This document shows positions 1 to 12,470 of a stretch of 64,000 bases of DNA, piece after piece. The notes under the pieces were generated by a model, which had not been told where the DNA came from, did no database searches, and worked only from the letters and a program-made list of their open reading frames with translations. The stretch is from Zygnema cylindricum (lineage: Eukaryota > Streptophyta > Zygnematophyceae > Zygnematales > Zygnemataceae), in NCBI GenBank assembly GCA_037447655.1, contig JBBHKE010001814.1, forward strand, positions 211,547-275,546, given 5' to 3'. The position numbers and the translations under genes were made by a program. Position 1 is the stretch's first letter, and every line of letters begins with the position of its first letter.

Positions 1-300
1 CCGGATGACCACCTTTCGTCGGCGGTAAATCTTCCACGTCCACCATTTCGAAGTTTCATCCAAAATGAAACTTTTATGTGACAATTCGGTCTATATGGTA
101 AGTCTGAATAGTACGAACGGATATTTGTAGAGTGTCTCATTTACTGACGCGTGTCGTGAAGTGTGTCACACCGTGAACTCCCTCACTGTTCACTATAACA
201 TTAATTCTGGTACATACTGAACCAGACTTTTCACAAAATATTCTAAATACTGAGAAAACACTCCCCTCGCCTATGAAGCTTAGTGAAGACTAAAGCTTTC
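1..300. other. No gene seen (left edge)
   Basis: Unique-looking AT-rich DNA before the minisatellite. No coding pattern, splice pattern or repeat was recognised. Confidence 0.5.
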
Positions 301-2073
301 AAAACAACAAGCGATAACAAGAATTGTTACTTAAATTGTTAGAGATAACAAGAATCCGTACTTAAACTACACAAATTGTTAGTGATAACAAGAATTGTTA
401 CCTAAATTACAGAGATTGTTAGCGATAGCAGAATTGTCTTAAATTACAAAACTGGTAGCGATAGCGAATTGTTACCTAAATTACACAAACAGTTAGCGAT
501 AACAACAATTGTGACCTAAATTACATAAACAGTTAGCGATAACATCAATTGTGACCTAAATTATACAAACTGTAAGCGATTACAATAATTGTGACCTAAA
601 TTACACAAACTGTTAGCGATAACAAAAATTGTTCCCTAAATTACACAAATAGTTAATGATAACAAGAATTGTAACCTAAATTACACAAACTGTTAGTGAT
701 AACAATAATTCTTACCTAAATTACACAAACTGTTAGCGATAAAAATAATTGTTACCTAAATTACACAAACAGTTAGCGATAACAAGAATAGTTACTTAAA
801 CTACACAAACTGTTAGCGATAACAAGAATTGTTATCTAAATTACAAAAACTGTTACCAATAACAAGAATTGATATATTGATTACACAAACTGTTATCGAT
901 AACAACATTTGTGACCTAAATTACACAAACTGATAGCGATAACAAGAATTGTTAACTAAATTACAAAAATTGTTAGCGATAACAAGAATTGTTACCTAAA
1001 TTACACAAACAGTTAGAGATAACAATAATTGTGACCTAGATTAACAAACATGTTAGCGATAACAATAATTCTTACCTAAATTACACAAACTGTTAACGAT
1101 AACAACAATTGTGACCACAATTATACAAACTGTTAGCGATTACAAGAATTGTGACCTAAATTACACAAACTGTTAGCGATAACAAAAATTGTTACCTAAA
1201 TTACCCAAACTTTTTGCGATAACAAGAATTGTTTCCTAAATTACACAAACAGTTAGCGATAACAAGAATTGTGACCTAAATTAAACAAACAGTAAGCGAT
1301 AACAAGAATTGTGACCTAAATTACACTAACTGTTAGCGATAACCAGAATTGTTACCTAAATTACAAAAATTGTTAGGGACAACAATAATTCTTACCTAAA
1401 TTACACAAACTGTTAGCGATAACAAGAATTTTTTCCTAAATTACACAAAGTGTTAGCGATACAAGAATTGTGACCTAAATTACAAAAACTGTTAGCGATA
1501 ACAAAAATTGTGACCTAAATTATACAAACTGTAAGCGATTACAAGAATTGTGACCTAAATTACAAAAACTGTTAGCAATAACAAAAATTGTTCCCTAAAT
1601 TACACAAATAGTTAATGATAACAAGAATTGTAACCTAAATTACACGAACTGTTAGCGATAACAATAATTCTTACCTAAATTACACAAACTGTTAGCGATA
1701 ACAAAAATTGTTCCCTAAATTACACAAATAGTTAATAAAAACAAGAATTGTAACCTAAATTACACAAACTGTTAGCGATAACAATAATTCTTACCTAAAT
1801 TACACAAACTGTTAGCGATAACAATAATTGTTACCTAAATTACACAAACAGTTAGCGATAACAAGAATTGTTACTTAAACTACACAAACTGTTAGCGATA
1901 ACAAGAATTGTTATCTAAATTACAAAAACTGTTACCAATAACAAGAATTGATACCTTGATTACACAAACTGTTAGCGATAACAACAATTGTGACCTAAAT
2001 TACACAAACTGATTGCGATAACAATAATTGTTAACTAAATTACAAAAATTGTTAGCGATAACAAGAATTGTTG
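301..2073. repeat. 40-bp minisatellite array with higher-order structure
   Basis: About 44 head-to-tail copies of a 40-bp AT-rich unit with a core like ACAAACTGTTAGCGATAACA, followed by a variable GTGACC/TTACC/TTCCC-TAAATT part. Single-base indels (near 430-470 and 1460) shift the register slightly. Variant units recur in order: about 390 bp starting at 601 reappears from 1680 (27 units, about 1,080 bp away), and a three-unit block near 1560 recurs near 1680. This points to segmental amplification inside the array rather than unit-by-unit slippage. No coding potential. Function unknown. Confidence 0.95.
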
Positions 2074-5000
2074 GAATGGCAACGTCAACCCTACTAAGAG
2101 CGTTGATAAATAAGGTTTGTTTACATAATACAAATTCGTGTCAAGATAGAGAAAAACTACAAGAAATTACACACTCCAACTAAATTATTTTAGGATCTCC
2201 ACACTTTTATTTGTCGTTAATAACATTATCCATCAAATGTTAACAAACCCTCCTCTTAAAGTCATAAACATGGGTTTGCACTCGACACTCGTTACGAAGG
2301 GAAACCCTATATTAATGTAAACGCGAAATTATAACCTCTAATATTAGTTTGGTGTAAGGATACGTGGAAAACTGCAATCAACTATCTAAAATACAATTCC
2401 TGAATACAGTTCCTGACTTTAGTTGATGAATTAATGCCAACAGGGCGGCGAGCGATTCAGTTTATGCTTTGGGGGCTGACTGAACAGCGTTCGAATGTGT
2501 TATCGACGATAACAATTATAGACGAAGTAATATGAAATACGAACAGTTACGCGACATACACCCGCTCTGGTCGACAAAAGGACTAAAATGAATTCATTAT
2601 TATGGGAAATAGTAAGAGTTAACGTACTAATATTTAACTTAAATTAAAAATCCGTATACATCTCCCGGTCAGTTTTAACGTCTAATTTTTTTTTTTTTAA
2701 AAGACAAGGTACCTTGTAGGTATCTTGCAATGTGTGGGACTAATGCCTTTTTTGAGTGTGTGGACTAGTGTCCACACGGTCCACTCTGCGGGCCAAATTT
2801 TAACGAACCTAGTCTGTACTTTTTTGAGCAGAGCTGGCGTCATGCATTGTGATGTGACGTGATGTGACGCTACAGTATTGTACTTTTCTACTTTTTTCTT
2901 GGCTGCCAGTTCTATGAGGTACCGATTTTTCTTGAACATTCTGTAGTTGTAGGTACTGATTCTGGGCGAGTGGGCGAAAAACATTGGTTAGTTTTGTTTT
3001 GCTAATAGTGTACTAATCAAGTAACTGTATGACTGGCCAATAACCTTAATAATGTCTATGTGAACATATCTACTTCATACTTTCATTTGATAAGGTGATG
3101 TTGAAAAGTTAAAATGACATATTTCATGTCCCTATTTCCATTTTCCCATTCCCATATTCCAGTCTTAAAGTAAATCGCATTGATTGTCCCTTCTTATTTT
3201 TTTGACATGCACGTTTTTTTTCTTAATCGGAAAATCAATAAACATAAAGGATCCTCCAATTTCAAAAGGTTTTTGCACGAAGGGATTTCACAGATTTAAA
3301 TTTGCAGATTTTTAACTGTCTTGCCTGACAAGATAAGAATGATTGTAACACACTATCGCTTAATATATGGTTCCACAGATGTAAGTCATATCCACCATAA
3401 TTCATGTAGATTTTATTGGCTAGTAGGTTAACAAGGGATCATGATAGTCCAAATAATTTCCGCAGACCATGCCCATATAAGCCATAGTAATAATGTGCTG
3501 AAATGATAGCAGATGGACAAGTACGAAAATTCTGTCCCAGACCGACTATATGAAAGATGTAGTGATTGTATGGATGTCTGTAGCTTGTTTGTAAAAGAAT
3601 TTAAGCAGTTCATGTCTGGAAGATTACAGTCTGTTCTTTGTAAAAAGCGTGGAAGATCTGTAGAACTATGCAAGATGAGGAGTAAGATTTTACTGTTATT
3701 CATGATAAAGCCGAATATTGAGTAATAGTTTAGTTTAATTTTACGTTTCTAGCCAACTACTGTTTTTGATAGACAGGTACTTTATTTTTCTGGAGCAATT
3801 GAACTGCTTTACTTCTACTTGCAGATCACTTCAATCATCGAGAGGAATAATTTTGCTGAGAAGGTCAATTAACCCTTTTGATTGTTTTATTCCACCACAT
3901 CATTTCCTGTCCTTGGACATTGTGCTGAAGTAACAGTCTGCTGTTCATTGAGATGGTATTTTCATTAACAATGGACAAGCTAAGCTAAGCTAAGCTATTT
4001 TATATTCAAATTCACAACTTTTATTTCCAGACAATTTCTCGGTAAAAGGCAATGGAACACCTAACAAGGTTGAATTGTATTAAACACGATTAAATCGGCA
4101 CAAGTGAACCACGTGAAAGCCATATTAAAGACAAAATTCCAGAGTTATCAAGGACATTTAAAAATAGATATCGTGCAACAGAATTTATTTCCGTATTTTA
4201 CACATCAAATGTATATAACTTCAAGCTTTCAACAAATGACACCATAGCTTCACTTTAATAACCTTCAACAAACATTTAACACCACTCTCAAACATCGTTG
4301 TGAGCAAATGCAACATCGTTGAAATTGCAAGGTCAACATCAATGTGAACAACCGCATTTTAATTAACTAGAATAAATCAAAAGTTGTGCATCATAGAATT
4401 TTAATGCAAGGTTATCCATGACACATTTATAGTACACTCATGACCATCAAATGCACAACACATCAAAATTATGTCAAGAATGTTAACATATACACAAACA
4501 TTGCTAAAAATACCACAAAAATTCTCATTGCAAAACATCCATTTGCAAGGTGGTGTCAGGATTATTGAGACAAAGTCATTTTTGAACACAAAACATTGAA
4601 AATGGACAATAAACTCAAACATTTTAATCAATACACAAGGTCTCAGGCAACCAATGTGACAAAAACGAGTGAAAAAAGGATAAAATGAGGTTAATCTCTG
4701 GTCGGAAATATGAAGCTGGACTAACTATCAAGAATTTCTCATGGTTTGACATGAAAGCAGTCATTTTGTCGATAGTTTAGAAATAGTTCAGCATTCAAAG
4801 ACCAGAAATTGAAGTCCAACAGGTCAGACCTTTTGCTAACTACACAACTTCAAGATTTTGAAGGCTTAAAAGGGTTTGGTATTGTGTCATTCAATATAAA
4901 CAAAAGGTCCATATCGCTTTTTCTAATTCAAGACAACAAATTCTGTCTCTTAATGCGAATGATGAAAACCAACATCCAAGATGCAAAGAAGAAAATATCA

Positions 5001-5531
5001 GCAATGAGAATCAAATGATCAAATACTCAAAAGAAAAAAAGTATTGAACCAAAAAACAAAACGAAAACAAACAAAATGGATTGTGCAAAAGTATCATTGT
5101 TGATTCTAAACAAATCACCATCTCAATTTTACAATAAATGGTACAAAATCTTTACAAAGTCTCCAAAGCTATTTAGCTGTCGTGAAACTTTTTTGTCAGC
5201 CAACCAATTCCACTACTGCTCTTTACAAACAAAATTTGTACAAAATGACTCCAAAAACTTCAAAAAGCCCATCCCTTAGTTTTCAGTGACAGATTCCTCG
5301 TCCAGTAACAAAATCCAGTACAATTCCTTCCCACTTACAATCTTTTACTTTTTTCTCCTCTCAAAGTAATTCTAAAATATCATCCTTTTCTATTGCCATC
5401 GTGTTAAACAAACACAAACCCTAAATTTAAGGCCTCGTGATGCTGTCAAACTCCCTATTCCCAACCTCGTGGTGTCCAACAAACAAAAACTCAAAAATTC
5501 AAAAATTCAAAATCCGAGGCTGAAATGTGCT
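2074..5531. other. Intergenic, no supported gene
   Basis: AT-rich DNA with only short random reading frames; the longest plus-strand ATG frame here (3513-3725, 70 codons) has no recognisable domain. A four-fold TAAGC motif lies near 3970. The part nearest 5531 probably includes the 3' UTR of the minus-strand gene at 5532-5720. No splice-consistent coding exon was seen. Confidence 0.5.
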
Positions 5532-5720
5532 TCAATGATGTGGTCCGGGCCCGCCATGTGAGATTGGCCCAGGATGAGGTCCGGGATGAGGTCCGGGCTG
5601 AGGTCCGGGATGGGGTCCTGGGCCGCCGTGAGGTGGCGGCGGATGCCCTACATGTGGCGGCGGCGGAGGCCCGTGGGGAGGTTCGTGCGGTGGAGGAGGG
5701 CGCGGAGGTGGCTGGCCCAT
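5532..5720 (-). CDS. Small Pro/His/Gly-rich protein (62 aa)
   Basis: A single-exon frame from an ATG at 5720 to a TGA at 5532 encodes 62 residues, nearly all Pro, His and Gly. The first half has PPP/PPH blocks and the second half repeats the tetrapeptide GPHP. It starts Met-Gly and ends His-His, like the small genes at 6762 and 26599. There is no hydrophobic signal or membrane segment. Codons for Pro and Gly vary (CCA, CCC, CCG), so this is not a simple microsatellite. It is transcribed away from the gene at 6762, with a 1,041-bp shared upstream region carrying ABRE/G-box words. The many His suggest metal binding, which is inference only. No known family recognised. The reading frame could be chance in GC-rich DNA, but the similar neighbour argues against that. 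Confidence 0.55.
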   Translation of the reverse strand: MGQPPPRPPPPHEPPHGPPPPPHVGHPPPPHGGPGPHPGPQPGPHPGPHPGPISHGGPGPHH

Positions 5721-6761
5721 ATCTGAGCGTTGACCTAGAGCCCGCGTGATTTGCAAATGGCGCAGTGTATAACGCGCAGTTCTATATGCAAGAAGTGTAA
5801 TTGCAGAGATTTGAACGAGCGTGGAGAGTCTCAGCAGATGGGAATGGAATTAACATGCAGGAAAGAATTTGTAGGTCGTAAGGAGGAGGATATTCGGATC
5901 CTCTGAATGTAGACGAAACGTGGTGAGAAAGCAATCACGACACGCGGTTTTGACACGTTGACGAATAAATGAAGAATGGATGCGACAGCTGTGACGCATC
6001 TAGACGAGCGTCACCGTGTCATTTGTACCTGGTGTGACTTGTTGAAATTGCGACGTGGGAACTAAACAAAAAACTGGAAAAGCAAAGCTGAGTGCAGTAC
6101 GACACCAACCGAAAAGAACCGTCAAACGAGATCTTGACCTTCCATGTCGGTTCCCCGTTCGGCGTAGCAGTCCATATTAATACTATTCCTGGCTGATGAC
6201 TACGTGTCGACCTTATAACATCGCTTTGTTTCAGCGATAGTCTCTACAGCCGCCACGAGTCCGCCTGACGCTGATTTTAAAATTTCCTCCGCTTGCGTGT
6301 AAGCTTGTTCTCCCTCATCACCGTCAGCAAAATCGTCAAAAGTGGCAACTATTTCATTGCTACGGTCGTATTATGCCGAGTCATATAGAGCTAAAGCCAT
6401 CACTGTTCGCCACGTGTCTTTGTCACACCTTGACGCCTTGACGTGACCGTCACACCTACGCTACTCCATACTGCCGCAACTCGCTTTCTAGTTTTACTGG
6501 ACGGCGTAACTCGTGCAGAACTTGAAGTACATATAGCCCAAACCATTCAAATCATACCAGTACAGGAATTCGTTTACAATCATCCTACAAACTCAGCAGC
6601 AATCATCTAATTTCCTGCAACTTTCTGCAGCCAGATTCCAGCTTTGCAAATCACTTCTCTTTAACCTTGTCTATCTGATCACAGCTCCACCTAAACCAGA
6701 AAAACCTCTCTTGTATCTTTTACCAACAGAAAAAACTTTTCCCTCACTTTTTCCCTCAGCC
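5721..6761. promoter_or_regulatory. Divergent promoter region with ABRE/G-box motifs
   Basis: The interval between the two divergent small genes holds several ACGT-core elements: ACGTGG at 6053-6058, ACGTGTC at 6202-6208, and CACGTGTC at 6411-6418 (a G-box overlapping an ABRE). TGACG words also occur near 6430-6445. TATA-like CATATAG words lie near 5781-5788 (read on minus) and near 6530-6537 (plus). In plants ACGTG(G/T)C motifs bind bZIP factors of the ABA and stress response, so stress induction of both genes is a reasonable inference. Confidence 0.5.
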
Positions 6762-7025
6762 ATGGGTCTTCGTTTCTCTCGCCCCTATCCGCCACCTCCT
6801 CCCCATGGACCTCCAATTTTCGGCCATGGCGGTGGATTTGGTGGTCCTGGAGGTGGCCCTGGTGGTTTTGGTGGAGGTCATGGTGGACCTGGAGGAGGAG
6901 GCTTTGGAGGAGGCCATGGAGGAGGCGGCCATGGAGGAGGAGGAGGAGGAGGAGGAGGAGGAGGTCATGGAGGAGGTGGTGGAGGCCATGGCGGTGGCGG
7001 AGGTGGAGGAGGAAGGAACCATTAA
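6762..7025 (+). CDS. Glycine/histidine-rich small protein (87 aa)
   Basis: Single-exon frame from ATG 6762 (context CAGCCATGG) to TAA 7023-7025. Residues 1-20 are a short MGLRFSRP head followed by a poly-Pro run. The rest is almost pure Gly with regularly spaced His and a few Phe (GGGHGG-type blocks), ending in Arg-Asn-His. There is no signal peptide, so it differs from secreted cell-wall glycine-rich proteins. The N-terminus MGLRFS has Gly2 and Ser6 as in the N-myristoylation consensus. The leader upstream is pyrimidine-rich. A longer frame at 6805-7173 in another register reads the same GGA repeats as Glu/Val and is a shadow. Family not recognised. The GGAGGA-rich tract may vary in length between alleles. 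Confidence 0.6.
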   Translation: MGLRFSRPYPPPPPHGPPIFGHGGGFGGPGGGPGGFGGGHGGPGGGGFGGGHGGGGHGGGGGGGGGGGHGGGGGGHGGGGGGGGRNH

Positions 7026-9465
7026 GCAGATTGGACCTCTAAATTTAATGATTCTGGCAGCTCTCTGTGATAGTGAAATCTGTTTTTTGAAGAGTTTTGT
7101 ACAAATGCGAGGAGAGTATAACTCTGAATGTTCATTATTTTGTACATATGATACTTGTACAGTATTCAGTTGAGAGATGTGAATACGGCTGTTTATTAGG
7201 TTGTACAACTTGGTTAAACTTTTGTGAAAGTTTTTAAGTACAATTTTGATAATCCTTTTTATTTTTTGTTGGATGAGGCTTTTAAGCAAGTTAAGAGGAT
7301 AATCCTGTTGTTAAAGTAAATTAAGCAAAAGCGATTGATTAGTGATATGAAAGCAAGGTTGTCTAGGCTCGTTTTTGTAGCCTAAATTTTGTTTTAAAGG
7401 TTTTCTTTTAGTTTTATTTCGAGGGATTGTTTTGAAAATTTGTGACGTTCTATATTTCTTGGTCTCAAGCTTCCTATTTTACCCTCACAAATTGGTTGAT
7501 TTTTGTTCCCATTTGCGCTCGATTGGATTTCGTTTCAAAATCTTTAAGTAACAGTGATCGCCAAAGAAAAGGACGATGATCATGAAAAAATTAGAAATAT
7601 TACAAATATATATTTACCACACAAAAACAAAATCAAAGAAATATTACAAATATTTGCGTGAAGGTTCATGATAATATACCATACTGCCACTATTAGAGTT
7701 AATGTGGTTGTTTTATGACCCAAAATCATGAAACTACTATTTTAGGTGACCCATAATGAGACACATGTCAAAGTATAAACTACTGCGGTTAATTTTGAAT
7801 TCTGCACGTTTATAAATCACTAACTTTGATAGCGATAGGCGGTATAGCACTCATTTACATGCACGAAAAAAAAGTAACTAGACAATAAATTGAATAAAAG
7901 ACCCTATCTTCCTCTTAAATAATCATATTAATGGCAATGTCGACACAAAATCTAGAGTGTGTGTTATTGAAACATTGTAGTGAAAATTAAGAAATGTATG
8001 AAACACAATCCGGATCGACGGATGGAAAAAGGAACATTTTGGACATATTCCATTGATATCATCATTGGCCTTGTAAATATCATCTTATGACAGATAATAT
8101 GACATCATCCCAATAAATGTTATGAACCTAAGCGTTACATTATATTTAAGCGATATTTGCAATTTTCTTTGCCTGTTGCACTTTCACATTTGTGTTTGCT
8201 TTTACATCCCTATAAATCATGTGGTATATTTCCATTGGAAATCTCCTCCACATTGCATACAAATTCTGACAGTGTTTCTCAATGTATAGAATTGGAAGGT
8301 TGTAATGGATTAACTCGTAAATTAAGTTTTATAATTTTCTCTCAAAGTATAAAATGTCTTGACACCCTACAATAATCATCAATCAAAATAACACGGGCAA
8401 CTACAAACATCTTCAAATGTTGATTTTTTGAACTTAGATTTTCATGGCAATCACCTATTCTTCGAATTTCTGACTTTCAGACTGGATTTTCAAGCTTCAA
8501 ATTTGTCAAGGTACATGGTTAATTGTTATCAGCATTATAAAAATAATTAATGGGACTTTTTTAGTGTTAATATTTTTATTTCGGTCCAAATGACGTGATC
8601 GAATGTGAACCCCAAAGAAGCGACTAGCAATTATAACTCTATTTTGTGTTTGAAAGGCAAACAAAACTGGGACGAAATGCTAATAGGATTTAGGATGTAG
8701 CTATAGCCAGCGCCAATTAATGTTCAATGTTGACCTTGAAGTTGCATTGCAAAAACATTAACATTGGAATATCATGACATTCAAAGGTAACATCTTCTTC
8801 AGATGAGTTCAGATTTTCAGGGACAACTCAAAAAAACAAATCCATGACAAAAATCATGTTCAAAGGCCAACCAGGTATTCTAAAGAAACATCTGATAATG
8901 CTAAATTCAGTGTGCTTTTTCGTGTCGACCCACTTACTTTCCCGTGTCAATGCCTTTATGTGACACTCTTTCTGTACAATTGTGCCAAATAACCAACAAT
9001 TTTAGTACGAACTGACACATTTCATACACTACACTGTTTGAAAACAGTCTATATTAGAGTGATTAACGCTAGTTCGACTGTACTTGTATTAGCATAAAAA
9101 AATATCAGTTATTAATTTTATTTTAGATTCGAGGGTCAAAATTTGGTGGCGTCGAATTAGCGGTATTAATTGTAATAGCGGTTCACGGTCTTTAGTGCCT
9201 CTAGGATCCTACTGCACCTCTATTACTTCAATGGAGGCGTAGTCATGTGCACCTCTAGTACTTTGATGGGGGCGTAGTAATGTACATGTAAGTGGTCACC
9301 GTTTACATTCTTCTAATATTACTATAATTTCAATTTAATTCTGGCAAACCATGTTATCCGATGCGATTACGACGTGAATCATGTCAAAATGCGCTTTCTA
9401 GGAATAAGGGCTCTTGTCCATCAAGCCTTTCCAATAATCGTACAACCACGTTTACTAGGAGTAAA
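7026..9465. other. Intergenic, no supported gene
   Basis: 3' flank of the glycine-rich gene, then AT-rich DNA without a convincing frame. Around 9214-9283 a 35-bp unit starting GCACCTCTA is present twice in tandem. No other structure recognised. Confidence 0.45.
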
Positions 9466-10406
9466 CGTATGGCCCCATGTAATTGTAACTTAACGAACTT
9501 ACTTTATACTGTAGCGAAGATTATCTGTACACATTTTTCAAGTGTCCCGGTGCGTAACAATTATATTGTCACTTAAGGTTGTAACGATTCTTTATATCGA
9601 CAATGCTGTCAACATCTAAAATTTGTCTTGACCCACCGTATTTTCTGAAATCTTTTGGTACGTCGCAAGACACATGGTATTTTTTGAAACGTTTTGGTAA
9701 GTCGCGTGTCTTTGGATGACATGGTAGACATATAACCTTCTAACCTAAACTGTTCATGGGTGAACAATATTTTTTTTGTGTTTGCCCCTCTTATCCTATC
9801 GTCACGAATGGACATAGAGTTATTGAAGCCCCTACAAAAAAAAACATTATTTTTCTTTTTCTAAACGCGTTTGTTAGATTCGTCACAAAGTGACTTGGTT
9901 CTCGCACGTTCGATTGCCATCACCGCTGTGCCTACCTCCACTGGTGCCGCGAAGCAGTGATGTTTGAAGGAGAGGTAAGGTGGGCAAGGTGAAAGAGGCG
10001 GGAGTTGTAGTGACACCTTCACAAATCTTTCACCTTTCCATGAAATGGCATTAAAAACCTTCTGACAATGCAACAAGAAAGTACAAACTAGATGCAAACG
10101 GACAAAGAAAACAATCGTGTACTTCTCCTTGTCGATTTTTTTTGACACATGCGAATGTGTCATTCTATTTTTAGAGCGGTGTAACTTTATTTCAAAACAC
10201 ATCTCTGATGTGTTTTAAGATAAAGTTTGACATGGTCGTGGTTTCGAAAAACACAAGACGACAACTCGTTGTATATCCTTAGTTCGAATATGACACATAT
10301 TGTACTATACATTTTTTCAATTTCTCCGGAGATTGTAACTTTACCAGTATGCCGCTATGTTTTCGAGGAAAACGACAAGAAACAACACTTACTTTGGCAC
10401 ATGAGG
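9466..10406. mobile_element. Family R inverted-repeat element, copy R0 (diverged)
   Basis: Starts with CGTATGGCCCCATGT and ends near CTTTGGCACATGAGGC, matching the two ends of the better preserved copies at 48729 and 49528. Shared interior landmarks include TTGTCTTGACCCACCGTATTTT, the CGTCGCAAGACACAT block, the TTTTAAGATAAAGTTTGA block and AAACACAAGACGACAA near the right end. About 170 bp longer than the other copies, so it probably contains an insertion (around 9840-10060). No transposase coding seen. Confidence 0.6.
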
Positions 10407-10725
10407 CAATACCCTAATATTTTGATCACTCATCCATCAATTCGTGCCAGCAATGCAGTTATTGCTTACGTGATTTATTTTGAAAGGTGGTGTCCTCCTT
10501 GAAATCACTTGCAAACACTAGTCAGACTTTGGACAAAATTAGCCTTTGCTTCGAGAACCAAAAATCGGATGGTCAAATTTGTCACCCAAAAGCTTCGAGA
10601 ATCTTGCCAAATCTTTAGTAAACATGTTTTGTATGTCTATATATAAAAAAGACAGTACGACCTTTGTACGAAAATGTACGTTTTCTGGCAAACACCCTCA
10701 CTTTTCGTCTAATGGAGTTTTACCC
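10407..10725. other. Flank between element R0 and the LTR element
   Basis: About 320 bp of AT-rich DNA with no supported gene. It ends in TACCC, the five bases directly before the LTR and so the candidate target-site copy. Confidence 0.45.
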
Positions 10726-11694
10726 TGTAACAGCAATAGCGGATCGAACTTGTTTATAAAGGGGTATTTAGGTATTATGATTATAGAGTACTAAATTTGG
10801 TAGACGTCCGCGAAAGAATCACGCTATTTGGAGTTATATTTTAAAAGTTATAGCGATGGGTGTATTTAGGTGACAGCGTGAGGTCTAAATAACAAGTGGG
10901 TGTCATTGAAACGGGTTAAGGGTCAAATTAGTACCGAAATTACGCGTGTACGTTTCATAAAGTTCTAACGAAACGTTTAGTATGCACGGTGATTCGTTTC
11001 GTACAAATTTTAGTACGAAACGTCACTTTTACTTAAGGGAATTTCGTTGGAAGTTTCGCGTGCGAAATTTGTTACGCACGATCGTGCGAAGTCGCGTTTC
11101 GTTTGGCGCGCACTTTTGCACGTAAATGTTACGTAGTGAAACGTAACGTTTGATTGGTTAGTAAAGGGCTAAGTAGTTAGTAAGAGATTTTGCACGTTTT
11201 TGCATTGGTCAGTCTAAGTCTTTGCTTATCAATGATTGGCCCAGGTAAAAGCCTGTTAAAACGGAGCGTTGACTCTGGCTTGGCGAGTCCAGGGCGATGA
11301 TGGATAAATAGTGAAGTGTAAGAGGAGAGTAGAAATCTTTTCCTTTGGGAAAAGTTTGTGGAAATTCCGGCTGATCTTGGTCCTGAGCGATTAATACCAA
11401 ATTCGAGAAAAGGCATTTTTGCATTGAAATCTCTTACTAACTAAATAATGTTTTAGTAGTTAAGAGATAGAATTATTAAGAGTGGAGAGTAGAGGAAACA
11501 CTTTAATTTGAAGGGTTGAGCCACGAGGACAAGAGACCAAGCTAATGTTATGTGGACAAAAGCTTCTTCTAATTTAAAGTTTATCCTTATGTGAGTGTTT
11601 TCCAATGTTAATGTGTATTTTCCAATGTGTGGAATGTGTGGTTGAAATTGATTGAAGTAATGGGATTTTCAGAGAGGTAGGAAATCATGTTACA
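10726..11694 (+). repeat. LTR of element 1 (969 bp)
   Basis: Begins TGTAACA and ends TGTTACA, a perfect 7-bp terminal inverted repeat with the canonical TG...CA ends of LTRs. Two bases after the end lies the primer-binding site. The first ~215 bp differ from the LTR at 15010 at about 12 positions, while the following ~2 kb differ at only about 5. Confidence 0.9.
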
Positions 11695-11696
11695 TA

Positions 11697-11708
11697 TGGT
11701 ATCAAAGC
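11697..11708 (+). promoter_or_regulatory. Primer-binding site (initiator tRNA-Met)
   Basis: TGGTATCAAAGC two bases downstream of the LTR. It differs by one base from TGGTATCAGAGC, the usual plant tRNA-iMet primer site. Confidence 0.85.
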
Positions 11709-12470
11709 TTGGTTAAAAGCCAAAAAGAAGCTTGTTCACCCGAAAATCGACTGCCGTGACCGGTGAGGGTGCTCTAACCCGGGTTGGTGGAACCACAATG
11801 TGAGTGGTAGGGGATTGGAGGGAAACTAAGTGACCACACTGCCAGCGACCGCTGGTTAGATGTGGGGCGTGCTTAGGTCCTCAGGACTAAGGCGGGGTAG
11901 GCAATGTAACCATCGCTGAAGCTCACTCCAATTACCTAGAGGCCAAACAAACTTGCCTTCTCTTAGCAATGATTCATGTGTAGAGGGAGGGCTTGAAGCC
12001 AACAAAAGGTGAGGATGTGAGGATTAGACAGTAAAAGATCGTGATGTAGTGGGAAGTGGGAAATTTGCTAATGGAGGAGAAGGAAAGTGAAGTACTTTAC
12101 TTCTTCAAGAGCAAAAGAGTCCAGAAATGACTCAAAACTTTTCAAACCCTAAATTGTTACCTTTCATTGATTTCAATTTTGCTGTTGCAAAATTTATGGT
12201 TAAATCTTACCTTTGAGAGCTTTCAATTTTGCTATTGCAAAATTTGTGGGGAAATTCTTAACTTCTGTTTCAATGTTGGGAAATTGAAAATTTGAATTTG
12301 TACTAACTTACTGTCAATGTCTTTTTAATTTCTCAGATCTTGATTTTTTCAAAGGATTTGTTAAGGAGAAGAAGTCTTGGATAGGAGCAATCTAAAGACT
12401 TCAAATTTGCATCAAATTTCATTGGGAAATTATATTCTATCTTTCTTTTGCTTGATTTCACTGTGTGAAA

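Noticed and set aside
301-2073. CRISPR-like regular array
   Set aside because: Units are contiguous with no unique spacers and the DNA is eukaryotic; it is a minisatellite.
3513-3725. 70-codon frame beginning MDKYENSVPD
   Set aside because: Only a short ATG frame in AT-rich DNA, no recognised family, no promoter or splice support.
6805-7173. Glu/Val-rich 122-codon frame
   Set aside because: It is the same GGAGGA tract as the Gly-rich gene read in another register.
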